Part shown: positions 8,670-16,133 of the stretch, piece by piece | Layout of the letters: each line of letters opens with the position of its first letter | Position numbering within the stretch: position 1 is the stretch's first letter | DNA from: JABDIP01 sp965250245 | GTDB lineage: Bacteria; Pseudomonadota; Alphaproteobacteria; DSM-16000; Inquilinaceae | Length of the DNA stretch: 64,000 nucleotides | Assembly: GCA_965250245.1 (NCBI GenBank) | Contig: OZ252296.1 | Location: 2,914,001 to 2,978,000, forward strand | Direction of reading: 5' to 3' | Made by a program: the position numbers and the translations under genes | The notes under the pieces: model-generated | The model's database searches: none | Seen by the model: only the letters and a program-made list of their open reading frames with translations | What the model was told of the DNA's origin: nothing

Positions 8670-9823
8670 GCAGCATCCTCAAGACCGGCGGCCCGGAGCA
8701 CCGAGAGAGTCGAGAGCAGCCCGTCCTTGTCGGCGTAGCAACCCTGCAGCCAGCGCGAACCGGCCCCGGCCGCGTATCCGGTGCGCCCGTGCAGCACGCG
8801 GGTGTTGTCGACGATGAAGCTCTCTCCGGGCTCCAGCTTGAAGCCGACCGCCATCGCCGGATCGTCGATGATCTCGCCAAGCCGCCGATAGGCCGCGTAA
8901 TAGGCCTGCATCGCGTCGAACGGCACATCGAGGATCGGGGCGGTGCTGCGATTGTTGAAGCGCACGCCGATGAGTTCCCCATCCGGCGCCAGCTCGATCA
9001 TTGGCCGGCGGGAACTGAGATGGACGCCGCCGCTGCCCCGGTATTCGAACCGCGCGCAATACCGCGACAGCAGCGCGAAGCCCTGCGGGTCCTCGCCCCG
9101 CAGCCGCTCTGCGGCGCGGAAGCCGTCGACGACCTGGCTTTCGCCACCCTCGGCGGAATTCTCCAGGCAATAGAGGATCTGCAAGGTCGGCACGGGGTCG
9201 CGATAGGGATTGTCGGTATGCGCCTGCAGCCCGAGCCCGGTGTAGGCGAGATTGGTTGGGTCGATTTCCGTGCGGACCTCGAACCAGCGACCGTAATTGG
9301 TCTCGCGCACATAGCCGAACAGATCCACGATCTGCATCAGGGCACCGCTCTCGACCGGGCCGCCGGTCAGCTTGGCGACGCCGTAGCGCCGGACATGGTC
9401 GAGCCAGCCCCGCAAGGCATCCGCATTCGCCACGACGGCCTCGAAGTCGGCCGTGACGGCCTCCGGATCGAGCGACCCGTCCCAAGTCTCCACCCCGGCC
9501 GGCGCCCGCCCCTCGCCGGAGTCCACCGCCCGGTCATAGATATGCTCCCGCAGCCAGCCGGCCGGGAACCGCACCGTCTTGTCCTCCGGCGCGAAGGTGA
9601 CCTCCAGGTCTCCGTCCCAGACCGCCGCATCGGATATGCGGGTGCCGGCGGGAATGTCCTGAAGGGTGATCAGCCGCTGCCCGTTGGCCGGTGATCGCGT
9701 CTCCGGGTCCAGCGCGTTGTCGCGCAGCCAGAGGGCGTGGAATCGCGCCGTGGCCCCGTCATCCCAACCCAGGCGCAGCGCGACGCCATTCTCCAGCAAT
9801 TCGGTGCCTGTGAGGACCGTCAT
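8666..9823 (-). CDS. Gamma-butyrobetaine-hydroxylase-like Fe(II)/2-oxoglutarate dioxygenase
   Basis: 385-residue cytoplasmic dioxygenase with the two-domain layout of gamma-butyrobetaine and trimethyllysine hydroxylases: an N-terminal GBBH_N-like region (residues about 10-95, WLRDNALD) and a TauD-type jelly roll. The iron triad is His and Asp in AHTDNPYRDP and His in RVLHGRTGY, with the 2-oxoglutarate Arg in the following segment. The N-terminal zinc cysteines of the animal enzyme are absent (NALDPE where NCxC is expected). GGGAGG precedes the ATG. It is first gene of the operon, divergent from the M81 peptidase across 259 bases in which I see no other gene. The substrate is probably a quaternary or methylated amine; carnitine synthesis is one option. 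Confidence 0.82.
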   Translation of the reverse strand: MTVLTGTELLENGVALRLGWDDGATARFHALWLRDNALDPETRSPANGQRLITLQDIPAGTRISDAAVWDGDLEVTFAPEDKTVRFPAGWLREHIYDRAVDSGEGRAPAGVETWDGSLDPEAVTADFEAVVANADALRGWLDHVRRYGVAKLTGGPVESGALMQIVDLFGYVRETNYGRWFEVRTEIDPTNLAYTGLGLQAHTDNPYRDPVPTLQILYCLENSAEGGESQVVDGFRAAERLRGEDPQGFALLSRYCARFEYRGSGGVHLSSRRPMIELAPDGELIGVRFNNRSTAPILDVPFDAMQAYYAAYRRLGEIIDDPAMAVGFKLEPGESFIVDNTRVLHGRTGYAAGAGSRWLQGCYADKDGLLSTLSVLRAAGLEDAA

Positions 9824-10082
9824 CCCCGCCTCCCGCGGTCACGTTTGCGGTCATTGTCAACGCGCCGGGGTCTGTCGGCAATGGGCGAATCCGCGCCACG
9901 CCGCGGCCGGGTCCTCGCGCGCGACGGCGCCCGCCGGATCTTTGTCGCGCGCCTGCCGACTTCCAAAATCCGGCCGCAAGGCGGACAGTGCCGAAGCCGG
10001 AATTGAGATGTCGTCACCGGGCCGGATCGTCCCCCAGGCTTCCGGCCTGTTTCGAAGCCATTGAACCAGGAGCACCCTCTTG

Positions 10083-11606
10083 ATGCCGCGCGTCGCCCTT
10101 GCCGGGATGATCCTGGAATCAAATCGTTTCGCCCGGCCCGCGGACAAGGACGACTTCACAAGGCTGGTCTGGTCGGAGGGAGAGGCGCTTCTGACCGAGG
10201 CTCGCCGCGAAACCCCGACTCTGGCGGCGGAGTTCGCGGCGTTCGTTCGTGCCATGGACGCGACCGGACCCTGGGAGGCCGTGCCGTGCTTGCTGGCGGC
10301 CAGTCGGCCTGCCGGGCCGGTGCGCAAGGCCGTCTTCGAGGAGGTCGCGGAAACGATCGTGGCCGCCCTGCAGCGCGCGGAACCCGTCGATGCGGTCTAT
10401 CTGTGCAATCACGGGGCGATGGTGGCCGAGCACCTTCACGATCCGGACGGGGAGCTTGCAAAGCGGGTACGCGATGCGGTCGGGCCCGACTGCGTGATCA
10501 TCATGACGTTGGATCTCCACGCGAATATCTCGCAGGTGATGGTCGACGCCGTGGACCTGATTGTCGGGTATCGCACGAACCCGCATGTGGACATGATCGA
10601 GCGCGGGGAAGAGGCGGCATTCTCCCTGCGTCGCATTCTGGCCACCGGCAAGCGCCCCAAGCACGCGCTGAGCAAACCACCCATCGCGCCGGCATCGGTC
10701 GCCTTGCTGACCGCGACCGGCCCCTATGCGGATTTGATCGACTACGGCCAACGGCGCCAGGCGGAGTTGGCGGGTGCGGTCCTGAACGTCTCGATCTTCG
10801 GCAACTTCAACTTCTCCGATACCCCGGACAACACGGTGTCCGTGGTGGTCACGGCGCGCGAGGATCAACACGTCGCCGATGAACTCGCGGAGGAAATCGC
10901 AAGGGTCGCCTGGGCGGATCGGGCGCGTTTCATCCGTGATCTGACCCCCATCGAGACTGCTGTCGAGCTGTCGCTGAACATGGACCGCGCGCCGGTCATC
11001 TTCTCGGACGCCGGCGACAACCCCGGCGGCGGCGGCAGCGGACGGACGACGGAATTGCTGGCCGCCCTTCACGAGGCCAGGGCCGACCGCGTGCTGTTCG
11101 GATCCTTCTTCGACCCGGACCTGGCGGCAGAGGCCCATGAGGTCGGGATCGGCAATTCGTTCGTCGCCCGCTTCAACCGGAATGCCGGTTCGGCGGCCTG
11201 GGAACACTGGGACAAACCGTTTGAAGCCGACGCAACCGTGCTGGCCCTGGGCGACGGCAACGCAGTCGGCGGCAAGGGTCTGTTCGCCGGACGGCGACTG
11301 CGCCTGGGCCAAACCGCCGCGCTGAAGCTGGGCGGGCTGACGGTGATCGTGATCTCCGAGCGGACCCAGACAGCCGACCCGGTCTTCTTCACGATGCTCG
11401 GGCAAAAGGTGGAAGACGCGCAGACGGTCGTCGTCAAATCACGCGGCCATTTCCGGGCCGGGTTTGAGGAGTGGTTCCCGTCCGATCAGGTGTACGAAGT
11501 CGATACCGGCGGATTGACCAGCCCTGTCCTCTCCCGCTGGCCGTTCAGATTTATCCCGCGCCCGAGCTTTCCGTTGGACATGGACACGACGTGGGAAAAC
11601 TCATGA
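10083..11606 (+). CDS. M81-family metallopeptidase (MlrC / microcystinase C-like)
   Basis: 507-residue protein with the two MlrC domains. The N-terminal half shows GMILESNRF, CNHGAM, LDLHANIS and YRTNPHVDM (the His and Asp residues expected for zinc). The C-terminal half shows SDAGDNPGGGGSGRTT and the FRAGFEEWF block. MlrC finishes degradation of linearised microcystin; most homologues act on unknown small peptides or amides, so the natural substrate here is unknown. AGGAG lies about ten bases upstream of ATG 10083; a TTG immediately before it is possible. No signal peptide is seen. Confidence 0.83.
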   Translation: MPRVALAGMILESNRFARPADKDDFTRLVWSEGEALLTEARRETPTLAAEFAAFVRAMDATGPWEAVPCLLAASRPAGPVRKAVFEEVAETIVAALQRAEPVDAVYLCNHGAMVAEHLHDPDGELAKRVRDAVGPDCVIIMTLDLHANISQVMVDAVDLIVGYRTNPHVDMIERGEEAAFSLRRILATGKRPKHALSKPPIAPASVALLTATGPYADLIDYGQRRQAELAGAVLNVSIFGNFNFSDTPDNTVSVVVTAREDQHVADELAEEIARVAWADRARFIRDLTPIETAVELSLNMDRAPVIFSDAGDNPGGGGSGRTTELLAALHEARADRVLFGSFFDPDLAAEAHEVGIGNSFVARFNRNAGSAAWEHWDKPFEADATVLALGDGNAVGGKGLFAGRRLRLGQTAALKLGGLTVIVISERTQTADPVFFTMLGQKVEDAQTVVVKSRGHFRAGFEEWFPSDQVYEVDTGGLTSPVLSRWPFRFIPRPSFPLDMDTTWENS

Positions 11607-11708
11607 CGGCGCCATCGGAGGGACACACGCACTTCGCCTGTTGGCGAACTCCATGACATTGGCCCGGCGCAGGATAAACCCTGGCTCCTGCGAACAAGAG
11701 TCCTGGCC

Positions 11709-13253
11709 CTAATACTCCTCGTTCAGCCCGCCATCGGCTGGGATCTCGCGTTCCCGGCGGTCGATGAAGGCGCGTAGCTCCTCGTCCTTGGCCGGGTCGA
11801 GGGGCGGCTCCTCCCATTCCTCCAGCATCCGGCGGGCGCGTTCCAGGGCCCGCGCGGTGATGTCCTTGGCGCCTTCGGCCTGCCATTGCTCGATCGAGTT
11901 GTTGTCGAACAGCTCGGGCATGAAGAAGGCGCGCTGGAAGTTCTCCAGGGTGTGCGGGTGGCCGAGATAATGGCCGCCGGGGCCGACGTCGCGGACGGCC
12001 GCCAGGGCCTGGTCGAAATCGTCCCAGCGGATGCCTTCGGCCATGCGGTAGCCCATCTCGCATTGCTCGGCATCGACCACGAACTTGGCGGTCGAGCAGT
12101 GCATGCCGGCCTCGTTCCAGCCCGCTGAGTGCCACAGATAGTTCGCCCCGGCCATCAGCGCCGCCATCATGGTGGAGGCGCTCTCATAGCCGGCCTGGGC
12201 GTCGAAGGTCTTGGCCCCGCCCAGGGTGTTGGAGGTCCGCCACGGCACGTCGTAATGCCGCGCCATCTGCCCGATCATGAAGTTCATCAGGCTGATCTCC
12301 GGCGTGCCTGCCATCGGCGCGCCGGACGCCATGGAGACCGTCGCCAGATAGTGGCCGTAGATCGCCGGCGCGCCCTTGCGGATCACCTGGGTGTAGGCCA
12401 GTGCCGACAATGCCTCGGCGTTGAGCTGCGCCACCGCCGGCGCCGTCGAGGCCGGGGTGTTGGCGCCGCCCAGCACGAAGGGCGAGCACAGCACCGGCTG
12501 GTTGCGCCGGCAGAACGCCCGCATGGCGCCCAGCATGGTGGCGTCCCAGACCAGCGGCGAGTTGCCGTTGCAGTTGCCGACCACGACCGGATGATGGTCG
12601 ATGAAGTCGGGCCCGAACAGGATGGCGCACATGTCCAGCACGTCCTCGGCGTTGCGGCCCGAGGTGGTCATGCCCATGAAGGTCTTGTCGGAGTGCTTGA
12701 TCGACGAATAGGTGATGCGCAGGTGCCGGTGCGCCACCGGATGGTCCATCGGCTCGACGATGTGATGGGCCGAGGAATGCAGCGCCGGCGCCATATGGGC
12801 CAGCTTGTGGAACATGGCGAGGTCGTCCAGCGTCGGCCCGCGGCGGACATCGTCCAGGTCGCGCAGATAGGGCGCGCCGGTCATCGGCACGAAGATCGAG
12901 CGGTCGCCGCCGATCGGCACCGACTTCTCAGGGTCGCGGGCGTGCCAGGTGATCTCCGAGGGGATCGAGGCGATCAGCTCGCGCACCATGTGGCGGTCGA
13001 GATGCACCCGCTCATCGCGGACATCAGCCCCGGCGCGTGTCCAGTCCTCCAGGGCGATCGGGTCGCGAAAGACGACGCCGACCTCCTCCAGGATATCCAT
13101 GGAGGCGGCATCGATCCGCGCGACCTGCTCCGGGGTCATGGGCTCGACCAGGGGCAACCCCCGGGTCAGGCTCGGCAGCATCTCCCGGCGCGGCGCCGTC
13201 CTCATGTCGCGGCGCGCGCTGCGCCCGCCGCGCCGGGCCTCCCCTCGTGGCAC
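11709..13253 (-). CDS. Trimethylamine methyltransferase family protein (MttB superfamily, non-pyrrolysine)
   Basis: 514-residue member of the MttB superfamily (COG5598). Members demethylate quaternary or tertiary amines (glycine betaine, proline betaine, carnitine and similar) and pass the methyl group to a corrinoid protein. It reads through without an in-frame amber codon, so it is a non-pyrrolysine member. Landmarks are NCNGNSPLVWDATM near residue 225, FVLGGANTPAS and the C-terminal GGHYLGHPHTL. The GTG start at 13253 has GGGAGG 7 bases upstream and gives an Arg-rich leader (RRGGRSARRD) that the paralogue at 49444-50994 also has. No corrinoid protein or reactivase lies in the window. The convergent M81 gene is unrelated. 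Confidence 0.85.
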   Translation of the reverse strand: MPRGEARRGGRSARRDMRTAPRREMLPSLTRGLPLVEPMTPEQVARIDAASMDILEEVGVVFRDPIALEDWTRAGADVRDERVHLDRHMVRELIASIPSEITWHARDPEKSVPIGGDRSIFVPMTGAPYLRDLDDVRRGPTLDDLAMFHKLAHMAPALHSSAHHIVEPMDHPVAHRHLRITYSSIKHSDKTFMGMTTSGRNAEDVLDMCAILFGPDFIDHHPVVVGNCNGNSPLVWDATMLGAMRAFCRRNQPVLCSPFVLGGANTPASTAPAVAQLNAEALSALAYTQVIRKGAPAIYGHYLATVSMASGAPMAGTPEISLMNFMIGQMARHYDVPWRTSNTLGGAKTFDAQAGYESASTMMAALMAGANYLWHSAGWNEAGMHCSTAKFVVDAEQCEMGYRMAEGIRWDDFDQALAAVRDVGPGGHYLGHPHTLENFQRAFFMPELFDNNSIEQWQAEGAKDITARALERARRMLEEWEEPPLDPAKDEELRAFIDRREREIPADGGLNEEY

Positions 13254-13282
13254 TCCGCACCTCCCGACGTCGCCGCATGTCT

Positions 13283-13326
13283 CGTATACAGTGTGTGCAC
13301 AATACGGCGACGCCAGGTCGATGCAA
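13283..13326 (-). promoter_or_regulatory. Candidate promoter and operator for the MttB-family gene
   Basis: On the minus strand TTGCAT (13321-13326) and TATTGT (13299-13304) are 16 bases apart, a fair sigma-70 layout. A partial dyad (CGTAT at 13283-13287 and ATACG at 13302-13306) with GTATAC and TGTGCACA inside it overlaps the -10 box. GTATAC-centred sites are typical of FCD-type GntR regulators and recur upstream of the TRAP operon near 31.25 kb. This implies the methyltransferase gene has its own regulated promoter, separate from the gene upstream. Confidence 0.35.
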
Positions 13327-13368
13327 AGCGGAATCGGCCGGGAAGACCAATCGTTCCGCCGCGGCGCC

Positions 13369-14124
13369 CTAGAGCGTCGTGGTCTGGCGGATTTGCGCCG
13401 CCCGGCGGGTGCCGTCCTCGGTTTCGATCGTCAGGTCGGGCTTCAGGATGAACGCATCGCCGTCCGAGGCCCGCCCGCGATTGTCCCAGTAGAGGAAGGT
13501 CGGGGCGCCGTCCTGCGGGCGTTTTTCCATGCCGACGATCACCACGAAGTGGTTGGTCGTATCGTCCGGGTTGGGGCGCGGGCTGTAGGTCGATAGCCGG
13601 ATGCCCACCAGGACCGGTATGCCCGAGGCCAAGGCCCCTTTCACATACCGGACGCCTTCGGCGACCTCCAACATGTTCACCCCGGTGTCCTCGCGGAACA
13701 CCTGATAGGTGGTGGAATCCGGCTTCCAGCCGCCGGTGAAGTGGCCGGCGACGAGAAGCTGGTAGGCGGCATAGTCGAAACACCAGATCTGGTCGTTGGG
13801 ATCGTCCTTCTTGCGCCAGTGATCCCGCCAGTGGTCCTTGGCGTCCTGGCTGGATTGCGAGATGAAGAGGGACGGGTCGATCACCGGATCGACCTGCGGC
13901 CAGTCGGCGGTCAGGTCGGCGTACCACTCATCGGCGTTGTAGGGCGAGCCCGGGTCCGACGAATAGAAACCGTCGGCGTCCAGGTCGGCCTCCACCTCCT
14001 GGATGATCGCATCGACCTCCTGTTCCCAGGTCGGACCGCCGTCGGCCAGTGCGACGGCGGCGTCCCGGTCGGACTCGGCGAGCCATTGGTTGCAGGCCCA
14101 CAGGTTGAGCAATGGACTGGGCAT
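13369..14124 (-). CDS. Predicted papain-like (C39/NlpC-like) cysteine peptidase or amidase
   Basis: 251 residues, not assigned to a named family. A papain-like triad can be read in the right order: Cys115 in QIWCFDYAAYQLL at a helix start, His192 in TNHFVVIVGM at a strand start, and Asp214/Asn215 in LYWDNRG. The first 100 residues are acidic and Trp-rich with no signal peptide. It starts 6 bases after the 552-residue protein gene ends and so lies in the same operon. It could process or activate that partner, or be a toxin-type hydrolase (inference). The fold call is moderate; the substrate is unknown. Confidence 0.6.
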   Translation of the reverse strand: MPSPLLNLWACNQWLAESDRDAAVALADGGPTWEQEVDAIIQEVEADLDADGFYSSDPGSPYNADEWYADLTADWPQVDPVIDPSLFISQSSQDAKDHWRDHWRKKDDPNDQIWCFDYAAYQLLVAGHFTGGWKPDSTTYQVFREDTGVNMLEVAEGVRYVKGALASGIPVLVGIRLSTYSPRPNPDDTTNHFVVIVGMEKRPQDGAPTFLYWDNRGRASDGDAFILKPDLTIETEDGTRRAAQIRQTTTL

Positions 14125-14130
14125 GGCGGC

Positions 14131-15789
14131 CTACTTTCCGGCATCCGTGTCGGATTGCGGCGTGTCGCAGCAATCGCCGAAGACCTTCTTGTAGAGCGCC
14201 GCCTTCTCGGCCGGATCGGTGATGGACTCGATGATGCCCATCGCCTGCTCGGTCTTGTCGTTGTTCAGCTCGGCGGCCACATAGGCGGCCTCCTGGAGCC
14301 GCTGGTTGTAGACGTCCAGCGCGAACCCGCCGCTCAACAGCGCGTCGACGATCACCGCCGGGGTGCGCAGGATGCGATGGGTGACGTCCAGGATGATGCC
14401 CTTGACGGACTTGTCCTTGTACGCCTGGACCAAATCCTGGCGCTTGCGCACATAGCGGACCTCGGTCGGGCTGGCCTTCGGGTTGATGCAGTTGGCCGAT
14501 TTCTCGGTCACCTGCTCGATGAAGCTGACCCGGGTCCCGGTGTGGTCCGGGATGTTGCACAGATGCTCGTAGATGCGGTTGCTGACCTCCTCGACCGCCT
14601 TGGCATCGACCAGCAGCTCGGCCAGCAGGTTCTGCATCGACGACAGGGTCCCGGTCTTCTTGCTGTTGGGATAGCCGTTGGTGAAGACGAAGGAGACGTC
14701 GTTCAGATAGGTGAGCGTGTAGTACTCCTGGGACATCTGCCGGTAGGTGAAGTTCAGCACCCGGCTGCGGTTGATGTTCTCCAGCGTCCGCGTGGTGGTC
14801 TGCTCGGTCTCGCTGACCGCGGTCGAGGTGGTGCTGGTGTTGACCTCGACCTGGCGAAGGCTGTCGGCGGTCTGGACATGGTGGTCGACGGCGCTGGTCA
14901 GGGTGTTGACCTGGGAGCTGACCGCCTCGGTCGTGGTGTTCACCGAGGACGCCGAGCCGCTGGCGTCGGCGCCGAGCTTGACGATGCCAAGGTTGACGCC
15001 GCCATTGACGCTGAGATCGGCGGACATGCTGTCGGTGTCGGTCTCCGACGAGCTCTCGTTCTGCTCGGTGCTCTCCTCGATGGTGGTCTGCAGATCGTCC
15101 ATGGAGGACTCGCTGTAGCTGTCCAGCACGCTCTCGGCGGAGGTGCTGACCTCCTCGTTGTGCTGGTAGTCGCGGATCTCGATGACCGTCTTCTCGCCCG
15201 GCAGCAGGCTGAAGGTGCTGAGCGTCTGGCCGGCGCCGTAATCGCCCAGATAGGACGCCATGCGCATGTGCATGGTCATGAAGATTGACGGCGTCGGCCT
15301 GGCCGGGCGCGGCGCGAAGCGCAGCCCCTGCTTGCCGGAGGGCCGCTTGTACAGCACCGGCCGGTCGCCCTGGTCGATCCGGTTGGCGATGTACGCCGAG
15401 GAGGCCTCCACCGATTGGCTGGCGACCGGGATGTTGGCGGCCTTGAAATAGACGCCCGAGCGGGTCGCCTCGGTCCTGGCGTTCAGGTTGAGGCCGACAT
15501 CCTGCAACTCCTTGATCGGCGTGTAGGCCGTGCCGGCGACGATGTTGGTGATGTCCTGGAGGTTCAGATTGTCGTTCTTGCGCTCGGCGTCGAACTGATC
15601 CCAGTAGGTGTTCTTCGGCGCCTGCCGGTACTCCGGCTTGAAGAACTTCGGATCGATGTCGAGCTGGATGAAGCTGACCACGTCATAGGCGGTGGATTGC
15701 GGCAGGTTGTAGTTGAGGATGGAGGCCTCCCCATTCTCATCCAGCTTGGAAAGCGGCTCGTCGGGCACGCCGGTGGTCTCCGTGCTCAT
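14131..15789 (-). CDS. Hypothetical 552-residue protein with Ser/Thr/Glu-rich central coil
   Basis: I do not recognise an assigned function. The start at 15789 is supported by AAGGA 6 bases upstream; the frame is open further but the extension is Arg/Pro-rich and not protein-like. The order is an acidic N-terminus, a segment around residues 55-190 with FAPRPARPTPSIF and ASYLGDYGAGQTL, then STFSLLPGEKTVIEIRDY. A long Ser/Thr/Glu/Asp-rich stretch follows at about 215-340 (many SES, TTTE and SSE runs, predicted coiled or fibrous), and then a mixed C-terminal domain ending in a CC pair. No signal peptide or membrane helix. It forms an operon with the papain-like gene and faces the BTAD/TPR regulator. 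Confidence 0.65.
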   Translation of the reverse strand: MSTETTGVPDEPLSKLDENGEASILNYNLPQSTAYDVVSFIQLDIDPKFFKPEYRQAPKNTYWDQFDAERKNDNLNLQDITNIVAGTAYTPIKELQDVGLNLNARTEATRSGVYFKAANIPVASQSVEASSAYIANRIDQGDRPVLYKRPSGKQGLRFAPRPARPTPSIFMTMHMRMASYLGDYGAGQTLSTFSLLPGEKTVIEIRDYQHNEEVSTSAESVLDSYSESSMDDLQTTIEESTEQNESSSETDTDSMSADLSVNGGVNLGIVKLGADASGSASSVNTTTEAVSSQVNTLTSAVDHHVQTADSLRQVEVNTSTTSTAVSETEQTTTRTLENINRSRVLNFTYRQMSQEYYTLTYLNDVSFVFTNGYPNSKKTGTLSSMQNLLAELLVDAKAVEEVSNRIYEHLCNIPDHTGTRVSFIEQVTEKSANCINPKASPTEVRYVRKRQDLVQAYKDKSVKGIILDVTHRILRTPAVIVDALLSGGFALDVYNQRLQEAAYVAAELNNDKTEQAMGIIESITDPAEKAALYKKVFGDCCDTPQSDTDAGK

Positions 15790-16133
15790 GGCTTGTCCTT
15801 TCGTGTCCATGTCCAGCACAGGCACGACCGCGGCCACGGCGCGCAGGCGGAGGCCCGGCGCGCCATCTCGGCCGTGGTCGGCTGTGAGGGACGCGAGCAT
15901 CGGCGACGGGCGTGAACCGCCCGGGGGCGGGATCGGAAATCCATCGGGAAATCGCACCCGCCCGGCATCGGCGGCGCGGCGCCGCGACCGGCATGGAGAC
16001 AGCCCTGTTACGGGATGGTGACAGGGACCCGCGAGGGTCTCGTCGGACACGATTCCGCATCGTCGGCGGATGGACAGGAGGACCCGCCGCACCTGGTTCT
16101 GGACAACCCGATGCCGCTTTGGAGGGAATGATC
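15790..16133. other. Divergent intergenic region
   Basis: 344 bases between the divergent 552-residue protein gene and the BTAD/TPR regulator gene. No credible coding sequence or RNA gene is visible. Only the two ribosome-binding sites stand out: AAGGA for the minus-strand gene near 15796, and GGAGGG at 16121-16126 for the plus-strand gene. It must contain both promoters, but I cannot place convincing -35/-10 pairs in the GC-rich sequence. Confidence 0.6.

Noticed and set aside
9881..10006. A 41-codon frame in the gap between the dioxygenase and M81 genes
   Set aside because: No ribosome-binding site and an Arg/Pro/Gln-rich composition typical of random GC-rich sequence.
11709..13253. Pyrrolysine (in-frame amber) in the MttB-like genes
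   Set aside because: Both MttB-family frames are uninterrupted, and no pyl genes are present.
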